Below are positions 47,013 through 55,267 of a stretch of DNA of 64,000 nt, one piece after another. A program made the position numbers and the translations under genes. Positions within the stretch are counted from its first letter, which is position 1. Each line of letters begins with the position of its first letter. The notes below the pieces were generated by a model that saw nothing but the letters and a program-made list of their open reading frames with translations, made no database searches and was not told where the DNA came from. This DNA is from Strigamia acuminata (taxonomy: Eukaryota > Arthropoda > Chilopoda > Geophilomorpha > Linotaeniidae), in the NCBI GenBank assembly GCA_949358305.1, contig OX442314.1, positions 63,931,369 to 63,995,368 of the forward strand, written 5' to 3'.

Positions 47013-47562
47013 TGTAGGTAACTGGTAGCAGAGGAGCGCGCAGTGGTCGGCGAAATGCCGACGAGAAGCGTGAAATGATAAGCCAAAACAAAATGGCGTC
47101 GTGCTTCGTGCACGACGTCGTCGATACGTTCACCGTATCGTTTACCAAATGCGCGCGTCTTAAGGACGCTTATGTGCGCGTGAAAAACAGCACTGAATGT
47201 GCTTTAATGCAAAGACAATGTGTAAAAACAATAAAACAATTTAATAAGAAAATGATACATTACATTTGTGGTGAAACCATGGCTAAGCTGTGCAAAACCC
47301 ATGCATGGCGCCATGTTGGAAAAAGAAGAAGAGTGAGAACACACTCTGGTGGCAATAATTGACATTAGATGTCAAAACAAAAGAACAAATCATACTGAAA
47401 AACATTATGCAGGTATGGAATTACATACGGGACAGCACACAATGTGTGCAAAAGCGAAATATAACGAATAAGACATCAAACATCGAAATAACTGATTTGA
47501 AATTGAATTATATAAAGTATGAACATTTGATATCGATAATAAATTTGGTCTTAGGACCAACA
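47013..47562 (-). repeat. Copia 5' LTR
   Basis: 550-bp counterpart of 40,246-40,795. Confidence 0.95.
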
Positions 47563-47567
47563 GGTTC
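47563..47567. repeat. Copia target duplication, right
   Basis: GGTTC, matching 40,241-40,245. Confidence 0.95.
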
Positions 47568-48031
47568 ACGATCGTCGGGAAACTTCTTCTTCTCGTTTGC
47601 TGGAATTAGCTTCGGCTAATTCAAGCAGGATAGCTGGCTTTGTAATTCGTTACAAAGCAAGCTGGTGAAACTTGACGGTTACACGGTCCACTGTCAATAC
47701 GTATTGTCGGAGCAGATATCGCAGTGATGTTGTGGGTTGTGTATTTTTGTCAAGAGTCCCGATTTGAGCCAAGGCGTGAGCCCAGCACGCTTCAACATTG
47801 CGCAGAAAACCTGCGCACTTAGCTCAAATGGGTGCAACTAGTGGTTATTACACCATATTGCACCATAACGGCTAATAACCGTTTTCACCCCGGACAACCT
47901 GGGGTGATATGTGCCTAGAGAGGATTTCTCCCCTCGGTCACATGATCTGACTTGGCGTGTGCCACAGTCAAATTAATTAGAAGACAATTAATTTTATCTT
48001 CTAAGTTGGTGAATATTTTGAGATCACCACA
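47568..48031 (-). repeat. Ty3/gypsy 3' LTR, right piece
   Basis: Matches 58,897-59,360, with one substitution noticed. Ends in CACA before the polypurine tract. Confidence 0.95.
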
Positions 48032-48050
48032 CATCCCCCCATTTAAGACG
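48032..48050 (-). other. Ty3/gypsy polypurine tract
   Basis: Sense strand AAATGGGGGGATG directly upstream of the 3' LTR start TGTGGTGATC. Confidence 0.85.
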
Positions 48051-48083
48051 AATCTTACATGGAGAGAAAATGAACGAACCAAT

Positions 48084-50369
48084 TTATGATTCGTCCATGT
48101 TCTGAGTTCGCTCAGGCGTCAACGGGCGCATCATGTCCGTGGCGTCGTCCCTCGGATTTGACCGCTCGTTAACCGTACACAGGTCGCGACCTGCGTTTGG
48201 TCCGGAGACCATTCCAGGGTTGACATGAAGCCAAACCTGGATGATTCTTGCCGAGTTCGCTCGGTTGAAAAATCCCAGCGCCGCAAACTCTATCGGATCC
48301 TCTGGCGCTAATCGTGCTCTCAGGAGTCGATCATGGAGCACCGATGGTGGGCTTAACACCCGAATGTGGTCTTCGAGCCACATAAACACCTGCCTCGACA
48401 ACTTGTGGTTGTTGCTAAGCAGTGTTCGCGTATCCGGCGTCAAATAGAAGTGCGGATACAGGCGCATCAGGGTCTTGAAAGCCGATTCCTTCTTCAGCGG
48501 CTTGACCTTCGTCTCCGGCTTGGCTGGCGGCGGCGGCGGCGGTGGACGTGAGTCTTCCGCCGTGGCATCGTCGAAATGGCTCGGCGAGCCCAAGAAAACC
48601 AACGCGGGTGCGGAGGTTGACGAGGGTGTGACGCCTCGTCCCTGCGCTCGACCAACTCCGGTGAGCTTACGGGGTTCGACTGCCCGTTGAACTCCGGCTG
48701 GAGTTTGAGAACTTCCGGCGTTCTCCGGCCAAAACGAACATCCAGCGCCTTCTTGGGCCGACTGGAAAACAGCTAGTGACGCAGCTGCGGTGGCGCTCGT
48801 AACTGGAAGCGGTGTTCTTCCGGTCATTTGCGCCGTGGCCTTCGCAAAGGACCACTCGGTTCGCAACCGAACGGCGGCCTCTTCTTCGGTCTCGCCGTTT
48901 GCTACGACTTGCTTTATTAGCTCGGCTAAGATCGTAGGCGGGTCGAGCCGGAGGTGGTACCACAGCTCGACTTTCTTCTCCGACAGGCCCATCGGAGCGG
49001 TCCATAAGTATGTAATGGCCGCCAACGCCTGTCCTGGCGAAGGAAGAACACCAGGGTACAACACCCTAGTCATCCCCGGAATTAGCTGACGCTGAAAATC
49101 CATCAGGCGGGGATCATCAATGGTATTGATGTCGGAGACTTCTAGCCTTTCAGCTAGTCTCTGCCAGTCCTTCTGCGACTCGGCGATCTGGGCGCGTTGG
49201 TATGCGTCCAGCTTTTGGAGCACTTCTTGCTGCGCTCTAATGGGTTGCTGCTCGTAGCAGGTCCATTGTGGGCCGAATGACTCACTAAAAAATGGCCGGA
49301 GTTGCAGGTTGCTAACTCCAGCCGGCAAGCGGGAAACATATCCATGTTCGGGCAAGCGGCTAGCGTGTCCAGGTACTGGCACGCTACAGTCGGGAGAGAT
49401 ATCACCGACGACACGTCTTATGGCGTATGGAGTAGCCGGGTTGTCTACTTTGAACGTGGAGGCGGTTCGGCTACTTCGGGCGGACTGGATTGTGGAGTCC
49501 GATTCGAAACTCAGCGAGGACGACGAGCCAAACGTCTCTGGTGTCCGTCCTCGTCGCGACTGCGGGCGTAGTGGCTGTGCTTCAGTCGAGTATGGGCGCG
49601 ATCGCCTCTGTCGCTCCTCTCGATCGCGACTCGATTCGCGGAACATTGGTCGGATTGGAACCGGCGGAGGGAGTTGCCCCACCCTCAAATCCTCGTCTTG
49701 CGGCGGAGGATTGATGGCCGCTGGGGCCGGAATTTCATCTTCTTGATAAAAAGGGAGAGCGCAGCGCGCTTGCTCCTCTGCCTCCTGTTCTTGAGCCAGT
49801 TGTCGATTTTCGTCGACACGAAGCTGCACTGCGGCAGCTCGGAGTGCTTTCGACGGGAAGAATCCCGGAAAATCGTTGAAACACCCGGCGAGCGCCAACT
49901 GATGGAGCTCGGTTTGTGTGACGGGAAATTGCGGGTTCCCGTCACGAACGGACTTGCGGTACCGTCGCACGACTTCGTGTTGGGTCGTTTTGAGGTTCTT
50001 CCTCAATTGGGTGAGAGCACCGTAATTAATTCCGGTACTCTTTAGCGCTCTTCTGCGCTCGTGACGCTCTCGTGGCGTCACTGGCCACTGGTTGTGCAGC
50101 AACTCGGCAGCTAGTGGTCCTGGGGGGCTCTCGTCGAGCGTCCACTCGATTTCGTCGACACCGTCCACGTGAAGGCGCTCGATGAATCGACCTCTTGCTC
50201 CAAATCCTTGCAGAGCCGATCTGCTGAAGTCGTGGCGCAGCTTCCACCACGTGTTGTTCGCCGTCTTCAGTCTTCTGATTTTTTCGGGCAATGCCGCTCG
50301 AAAAATCAGCGGGTGCTGGGTCGGCACATGATCGGGGAGCGCAAACGGCGTCTCTCGATCCCTCTCGAT
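48084..50369 (-). CDS. Ty3/gypsy extra 3' ORF, main exon, no known family
   Basis: An open sense frame of 761 codons after pol, in the place where errantiviruses carry env. The frame is closed just upstream by TAG, whose AG is preceded by a T-rich tract (TTTATTTATTTATTTTTTCG), so it looks like a splice acceptor. No ATG opens the frame near its 5' end, and the first usable codon without splicing would be GTG at 50,327. The protein has no signal peptide and no membrane span. It has a basic N-terminal third (ERRRALKST, RRYRKSVRDG), a Ser/Arg-rich middle, a helical segment (QALAAITYLW, ELIKQVVANGETEEEAAVRL), a run of seven prolines, and a helical C-terminus (FKTLMRLYPHFYL, IIQVWLHVNPG). I recognise no env, integrase, protease or movement-type domain. 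It ends 34 bases before the polypurine tract. Confidence 0.8.
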   Translation of the reverse strand: MERDRETPFALPDHVPTQHPLIFRAALPEKIRRLKTANNTWWKLRHDFSRSALQGFGARGRFIERLHVDGVDEIEWTLDESPPGPLAAELLHNQWPVTPRERHERRRALKSTGINYGALTQLRKNLKTTQHEVVRRYRKSVRDGNPQFPVTQTELHQLALAGCFNDFPGFFPSKALRAAAVQLRVDENRQLAQEQEAEEQARCALPFYQEDEIPAPAAINPPPQDEDLRVGQLPPPVPIRPMFRESSRDREERQRRSRPYSTEAQPLRPQSRRGRTPETFGSSSSLSFESDSTIQSARSSRTASTFKVDNPATPYAIRRVVGDISPDCSVPVPGHASRLPEHGYVSRLPAGVSNLQLRPFFSESFGPQWTCYEQQPIRAQQEVLQKLDAYQRAQIAESQKDWQRLAERLEVSDINTIDDPRLMDFQRQLIPGMTRVLYPGVLPSPGQALAAITYLWTAPMGLSEKKVELWYHLRLDPPTILAELIKQVVANGETEEEAAVRLRTEWSFAKATAQMTGRTPLPVTSATAAASLAVFQSAQEGAGCSFWPENAGSSQTPAGVQRAVEPRKLTGVGRAQGRGVTPSSTSAPALVFLGSPSHFDDATAEDSRPPPPPPPAKPETKVKPLKKESAFKTLMRLYPHFYLTPDTRTLLSNNHKLSRQVFMWLEDHIRVLSPPSVLHDRLLRARLAPEDPIEFAALGFFNRANSARIIQVWLHVNPGMVSGPNAGRDLCTVNERSNPRDDATDMMRPLTPERTQNMDES

Positions 50370-50641
50370 CTATATTCGAAAAAATAAATAAATAAATTAG
50401 TTTATTTAAAAATAAACAAATAATTTCTTATTTGAAATATTTTTTTAAGCTTAGCGCTTGTGGCCGTGAGCCACTAAGGGATGTTGGTTGTCATGGCAAC
50501 TCCCTTCGCACATGCTTGAAGCACGTGACTTTTATAGCCGCCATTTTTATTTTTTAGCGGCTTGTGTTTGAAGTCAGAAAAAGTGAAATTACTCAATTTT
50601 TCTGACTGAAACACCAAGTGAAAATTATTTTAATAATTTAC
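50370..50641 (-). other. Predicted 272-bp intron in the extra ORF
   Basis: Donor AGG|GTAAAT at 50,641 and acceptor TATAG|ATC at 50,370. The exons on both sides are in phase 0 and join in frame. The intron is more AT-rich than its flanks and has the T-rich tract before AG. Confidence 0.6.
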
Positions 50642-50731
50642 CCTCTGTTGTAACGATAATTGGACATCGTTACCGGCTCCTTCCATCGGCGTTTCTTCGT
50701 CCGCATGGAGGTTGACTTCGTCGTCTGCCAT
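50642..50731 (-). CDS. Ty3/gypsy extra ORF, predicted first exon
   Basis: Thirty codons from ATG at 50,731 (MADDEVNLHADEETPMEGAG, acidic) to AGG before GTAAAT. Joined to 48,084-50,369 this gives about 791 residues and supplies the missing ATG. The frame is also open upstream (to about 50,827), with a basic stretch TRKRKR just before the ATG, so the true start could lie further 5' or in a spliced leader. Confidence 0.5.
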
Positions 50732-51007
50732 TCGTTTTCTTTTTCGCGTCGAAAAAGAAATTCTTTCGGAGTTTGCTGGGTCAATAAAAACTGTCGTGCT
50801 GTATCGGAGTCGATGCATCCACTTCAAAACTTATCGGAAAAGTGGCTAAGTTCGTTGATTGGAGCAACGAACTTGTTTCGGTGACACCGAATGACGTCAC
50901 AAGTTATAACGCATTGTGAACGTTGTCATTCGAGTATTTACTACGAATGACGTCACGAGATTGCTCTCTCGGATCTTTTGGGTAAACCCAAAAGGTGAAA
51001 GTCAACG
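50732..51007 (-). other. Ty3/gypsy spacer between pol and extra ORF
   Basis: About 275 bp with no ORF in the sense strand except the 5' extension of the small exon. Confidence 0.4.
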
Positions 51008-54000
51008 CTATGTCTTGACTCGCGGAACGCGAGATCTCAAGTTGTACTTTGACTTTCGCGAAGAACAATCCAACTTGTTTAGATTGTCATCAGCATCGTC
51101 TCCAATGTCAGATGAGTTATCTTCTTCATTGTTTGAAATTTTCTCTTTTTCTAAAAACATTTCCTTTTCTAGATTTTCATCAAGAGAAACATTTTCAAGT
51201 CGCTGGTTTATTTCATCGACTTCGTTATTTTTGAGTTTCGATTTTTCACTTGATTCCGTGTTTTCGACAGGAATTTTGGATAATTCAACATCATCCAAGG
51301 TATTAACAATATTTTTTGTTTTTTGACCCACTTCCTCCCCTTCCAGCCAAATTTCTTGGTTGAAAACGGGAAAGTACGGCATTAATTCAGTGCCGTGAAC
51401 AGCTGGATAAATTTTATTATCACTCAGCCGTCGAAGTTGAAAGGCGCCTCCTTGTAACCTTTTGACAATTACATAAGGCCCATTCCTTTTCGGTGAAATG
51501 CCTGCTGCTATTCCTTTAGCGGCATTTGAGAGAATATGAGACTCTCGCCAGACTAAATCATTTTGTCTGAAGTTGTCGAATTTCTTGTCTGATTTTTCAG
51601 CTTCGACACGGCGTCTCAAATCTAAGACGTGAGACATCATATGCTGATACGTCTCTGCAATTATTGTTTCTAATTTCTGAACATATAAATGCGGATTTTT
51701 TGGGTCAATGACTAAAATTCCCTCCGGAATTCTTGGATCCCAAGGAATTCTTAATTCTCGGAAAAAATTTAAGAAAGCTGGAGAATAATCTCTGCCTCTT
51801 GTTACAGTTGTTCTCAAACTGAATGCAAATTCGCGTAGATACTCGTCCCATTGGTCGTGAATATCTAAATAAATCGAAACTAAATATTTAATATCTCGAT
51901 TGGTTCTCTCCACAGGATTGCTTTGTGGATGATAAATCGATGTCGGTGTTCGCGACATGTCGAATTTTTTGCAAAATTCTTTATAGACCTGTGATCGAAA
52001 TTGAGGTCCATTATCACTTATGATTTGTCTCGGAAATCCGAAAGTCATTGATAAGTGATAAATTGTGTTGGCAACTTTTATTGCCGTTGGATTACACATT
52101 GGAAATAATTCGGGCCAATGTGTAGCGACATCTACGATGACGCAAATGTGGGTATTGTTTTTTCTGGTTCTTGGTTTGGGACCAGACAAATCCACACTGA
52201 GGCAGTCAAATGGTCCAAATGGTCCAATTTGAGCGCCTTCAATTTCGGTCTTTGATCTCGGCTTACATGCCTGACATCCTTGACAATGTTGAATAAAACG
52301 TGTAATATCACGTTTCATACCTTTCCAGGTATAAACTCTTCGAGTTCTGTACATTGTCCTCGCAATGCCTGGGTGGCCGGACAGTGGATGTCCGTGCATC
52401 AACCAAATGATTTTATAAATCAATTTTCTTGGCACAACAACTTTAAGTGCCCTACCATCCTCTCCTAGTTCATCTGTGGAGGTAGGATGATAATGGAGTA
52501 ACATATCTTCTTCAATGAGATAAGTACTCGCGTGTCTTTCAAAATTTCTTCTTTGAAGACGAGTTACTATGTAACTTGGATATTGCTTATTTAATAAGTA
52601 ATTGCGAATATATTGGCAAAATTCGTCTGCTTTTTGCTCTGCAATAATGTCGTCTCTCGTTGGAGGATCACATTCCAATTGTCTAGCAATTTTAGCTGCA
52701 AATGCTTTAATTAAAACATTTGTTGTTGGCAGCTCGAATTTTTTAGCCATCATAGCTCTTAATTCGACGTCAGGGGTTCCTGACGGATCATGCATGTTAA
52801 TACAAAAATTGATTAATGCTTGATCGTCTTCATTAACTATTATCGACTTGGGTAATTCATTCAATTTTCCCATTTGCCAACTTCGGCAAGGAGATGGACA
52901 ATATGATAATAAATCATCATTATCGCCATCGTCTTCTGGTTCGTCAGGTGCGCTGACAGGTGCACGTGACAATGCGTCTGCTATTACATTTAGCGGACCT
53001 TTGACGTACTGTATTTCGAACGAATACGCCATTAGCTCCATTTGCCAACGAGCTAATCTACCCGACGGGTCAGATAACGACATCAACCACTTAAGTGCTT
53101 GGTGATCCGTTTGTACAGTGAATGTAGTGTACTCTAAGTATGGGCGAAATTTGCGCAATCCCCATACTACTGCGAGACATTCCAATTCTGTCACAGTATA
53201 ATTCTTTTCTGCGGGTTGCAAGCTTCTGCTTGCATACACGCATGGCATTTCGACTTCTTGGCCATCCACATTTTTCTTTTGTGTAAGGGCTGCACCCAAC
53301 CCTTGTTTACTGGCGTCAGTATGAACAATAAATGGCATGTACAAGTCAGGCATCTTCATTGTTTCAGCATTCGTAAGCAAGTCTTTTATTGCGTCGAATG
53401 CTGCCTGATGATGCAGTTCCCAATCGAACTCCGCATCTTTCTTCAAGAGAGGCCTTAGTGGTTCTGCCACTGTGGCCAAATTCTTGATTAGGCGGTGAAA
53501 GAAATTCACCATGCCTAGAAATCTTTGTAATTCCTTAAGATTGGTAGGAGCCGGAAATTGCGTAATTGCAGCGACTTTTTTAGGGTCTACTGCAAGTCCT
53601 TCTACTCCTACTTTGTAGCCTAGAAAAATTAATTCCTTTCTACAGAGATGCGTCTTGCCAGGGTGCGCATGTAAATTAGCTTCTGCCAATTTTTTAAACA
53701 CTATATCTAAATGTTTAATGTGTTCTTCGAACGATTTGGATACGACAATTATGTCATCCAAATATGCCCATGCAAATTTTCTGTAAACGTCACCCAAAAC
53801 TTTTTCCATCAATTCTTGGAAGGTAGTTGGTGCGTTTACTAATCCGAAAGGCATGACTAAAAACATTAGTCTTCCCATTGGGCTCCAGAAGGCAGTTTTT
53901 TCTCTGTCTTCAGGTCGCAATTCTATCTGCCAATATCCCTTGGTCAGATCTATAGTACTGACCCACTCGAATTCTCCGATTTCTCGCAGAATTTCCTCAA

Positions 54001-55261
54001 TTGTTGGCATTTGAGGTGGGTTGTACTTAGTATGTGTATTGATGGGGCGAAAATCAATGCACAAGCGTGGGTCGTTTCCTGGTCGCATGACTAGGACTGG
54101 CCGCATTCCGTAATCGCCTTCAGCTTTGACGACTACGCCTTTGTCAATCATGTCTTGACAAAGTTGTCTGATTATTTCCCTTTTTTGAGGGTTTATGCTC
54201 TTAAAGGGGACACGGATGGGTTTCTCCGTGTCAAGCTCAATTTTGTGCTTAACCAGGTGTGTTTTACCTGGATCTTTAGAAATAATCCTTTTATGTTTGG
54301 ATAACATCTTTTCTAATAATTTGGATTGCTCCAAATTTAAGTTAGCTTCTTCGACTAACTTCTGGATGAAATTCTCTTCATCAATTTTGCCTTGAGTTAC
54401 ACTTGCAGCGTAAGCTTTTGCAAAGGTCACAAATGAGGAATCGGGTTCCTCTACTTTCTCCAAATAACGTTCCAGCAACGCTTGTGGAATGTAGGGTAAA
54501 TCTGCATCCACAGGTTGCGTGAAATTCCAAGACATCGTCTGTGGATTAGGTTGGATTTTTAATTTATTCATAAAATCGCAACCCAATAGTACCATTGGAT
54601 ACTTATTTGGTATTACAATGAACGGATGACGTAACGTGCCATGTGTCCATCGGAATGAAAGATGAATGGTTCCATCTGGAGTGACTTCTTCACTAGCCGT
54701 CGTAACTCTGACACCAGGTCCGATAGGTCGTAGATATTTTTCTAGACCTAATTGATTAATAACTGAAGTGGCTAGGAAGCTTTTATTTGCTCCTGAGTCC
54801 AACATTCCAGTTATTACACCTTTTAACGTTTCTAACTTTAACGTCGGAAGGTCTTGGCTGTTTGGTATTCCAGCCAGTTTGCACTCAAACTTGCGCAATT
54901 TATGATGAATTGTAATTGGAGGCTCCAAAGGCAATTCATCTAATAACTCATTGGTATCAAGAGTTGTAGCTGCAAATAACTTAATGCACTCCTCAATTCC
55001 AGGTGTCTCTGGAACTGAGCTTGGTCTATCATCTTTAATTTCGACTTTATCTTTAATATTGGAAGTGTCTTCTTCAGTCGGAGTTTCGCCGACAATCTCC
55101 TTTTTTAACTCAAGAGATTCTTTTTCTTTTAGTTCTGTTTGACGAATTAATTCATCAATAACTTCTCCAACATCTTCCATTATCTTCAGATTTTCATTCT
55201 CTGATTCCGATTTCGGAGGTGACGCAGCGTCCACTAGACCTGATGGATCTGCGTCTACAAG
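51008..55261 (-). CDS. Ty3/gypsy Pol polyprotein, reached by -1 frameshift
   Basis: 1,417 codons, open from the slip site. Counting from the GTG at 55,234: an acidic linker; protease LDSGANKSF (~146) and VLLGCDFM; RT with RLCIDFRPIN, MPFGLVNAP and YLDDIIVVS (~489); RNase H with HTDASKQGLGAAL (~635); integrase with the HHCC region starting HPLSGHPGIARTMY (~946) and the DDE residues in SVDLSG (~1013), SDNGPQF (~1071) and NPVERTNRD (~1108); then a C-terminal domain (GAFQLRRLSDN) and an acidic Lys/Glu/Asn-rich tail of about 90 residues ending NLRSRVPRV. RT-RNase H-integrase order defines Ty3/gypsy. No chromodomain is seen. The pol frame has no ATG at its start, consistent with synthesis only as Gag-Pol. 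Confidence 0.97.
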   Translation of the reverse strand, partial: LVDADPSGLVDAASPPKSESENENLKIMEDVGEVIDELIRQTELKEKESLELKKEIVGETPTEEDTSNIKDKVEIKDDRPSSVPETPGIEECIKLFAATTLDTNELLDELPLEPPITIHHKLRKFECKLAGIPNSQDLPTLKLETLKGVITGMLDSGANKSFLATSVINQLGLEKYLRPIGPGVRVTTASEEVTPDGTIHLSFRWTHGTLRHPFIVIPNKYPMVLLGCDFMNKLKIQPNPQTMSWNFTQPVDADLPYIPQALLERYLEKVEEPDSSFVTFAKAYAASVTQGKIDEENFIQKLVEEANLNLEQSKLLEKMLSKHKRIISKDPGKTHLVKHKIELDTEKPIRVPFKSINPQKREIIRQLCQDMIDKGVVVKAEGDYGMRPVLVMRPGNDPRLCIDFRPINTHTKYNPPQMPTIEEILREIGEFEWVSTIDLTKGYWQIELRPEDREKTAFWSPMGRLMFLVMPFGLVNAPTTFQELMEKVLGDVYRKFAWAYLDDIIVVSKSFEEHIKHLDIVFKKLAEANLHAHPGKTHLCRKELIFLGYKVGVEGLAVDPKKVAAITQFPAPTNLKELQRFLGMVNFFHRLIKNLATVAEPLRPLLKKDAEFDWELHHQAAFDAIKDLLTNAETMKMPDLYMPFIVHTDASKQGLGAALTQKKNVDGQEVEMPCVYASRSLQPAEKNYTVTELECLAVVWGLRKFRPYLEYTTFTVQTDHQALKWLMSLSDPSGRLARWQMELMAYSFEIQYVKGPLNVIADALSRAPVSAPDEPEDDGDNDDLLSYCPSPCRSWQMGKLNELPKSIIVNEDDQALINFCINMHDPSGTPDVELRAMMAKKFELPTTNVLIKAFAAKIARQLECDPPTRDDIIAEQKADEFCQYIRNYLLNKQYPSYIVTRLQRRNFERHASTYLIEEDMLLHYHPTSTDELGEDGRALKVVVPRKLIYKIIWLMHGHPLSGHPGIARTMYRTRRVYTWKGMKRDITRFIQHCQGCQACKPRSKTEIEGAQIGPFGPFDCLSVDLSGPKPRTRKNNTHICVIVDVATHWPELFPMCNPTAIKVANTIYHLSMTFGFPRQIISDNGPQFRSQVYKEFCKKFDMSRTPTSIYHPQSNPVERTNRDIKYLVSIYLDIHDQWDEYLREFAFSLRTTVTRGRDYSPAFLNFFRELRIPWDPRIPEGILVIDPKNPHLYVQKLETIIAETYQHMMSHVLDLRRRVEAEKSDKKFDNFRQNDLVWRESHILSNAAKGIAAGISPKRNGPYVIVKRLQGGAFQLRRLSDNKIYPAVHGTELMPYFPVFNQEIWLEGEEVGQKTKNIVNTLDDVELSKIPVENTESSEKSKLKNNEVDEINQRLENVSLDENLEKEMFLEKEKISNNEEDNSSDIGDDADDNLNKLDCSSRKSKYNLRSRVPRVKT

Positions 55262-55267
55262 TTTTTT
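55221..55267 (-). promoter_or_regulatory. -1 ribosomal frameshift signal between gag and pol
   Basis: Sense strand: slippery heptamer A AAA AAC (55,261-55,267) in the gag frame, two codons before the gag TAG (55,255-55,257). After a 5-base spacer comes a perfect 7-bp stem GACGCAG/CTGCGTC (55,249-55,255 with 55,221-55,227), whose loop can extend with TCCA/TGGA. Slipping back one base enters the open pol frame. Heptamer, spacer and stem all match the known retroviral type. Confidence 0.9.

Larger units (their letters stand above)
40246..47562 (-). mobile_element. Complete Ty1/copia LTR retrotransposon
   Basis: 7,317 bp with two 550-bp LTRs that look identical, TG...CA ends, and the 5-bp duplication GGTTC proven by the empty site in the other gypsy LTR. 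Internal order on the minus strand: primer site, about 1-kb leader with tandem repeats, one uninterrupted gag-pol ORF, short 3' region, polypurine tract. Identical LTRs and an open ORF indicate a very recent insertion that may still be competent. Confidence 0.97.

Noticed and set aside
48084-50369. Extra gypsy ORF as an envelope gene
   Set aside because: No signal peptide, no membrane span, no cleavage site or Cys pattern; rich in Arg, Pro and Ser instead.
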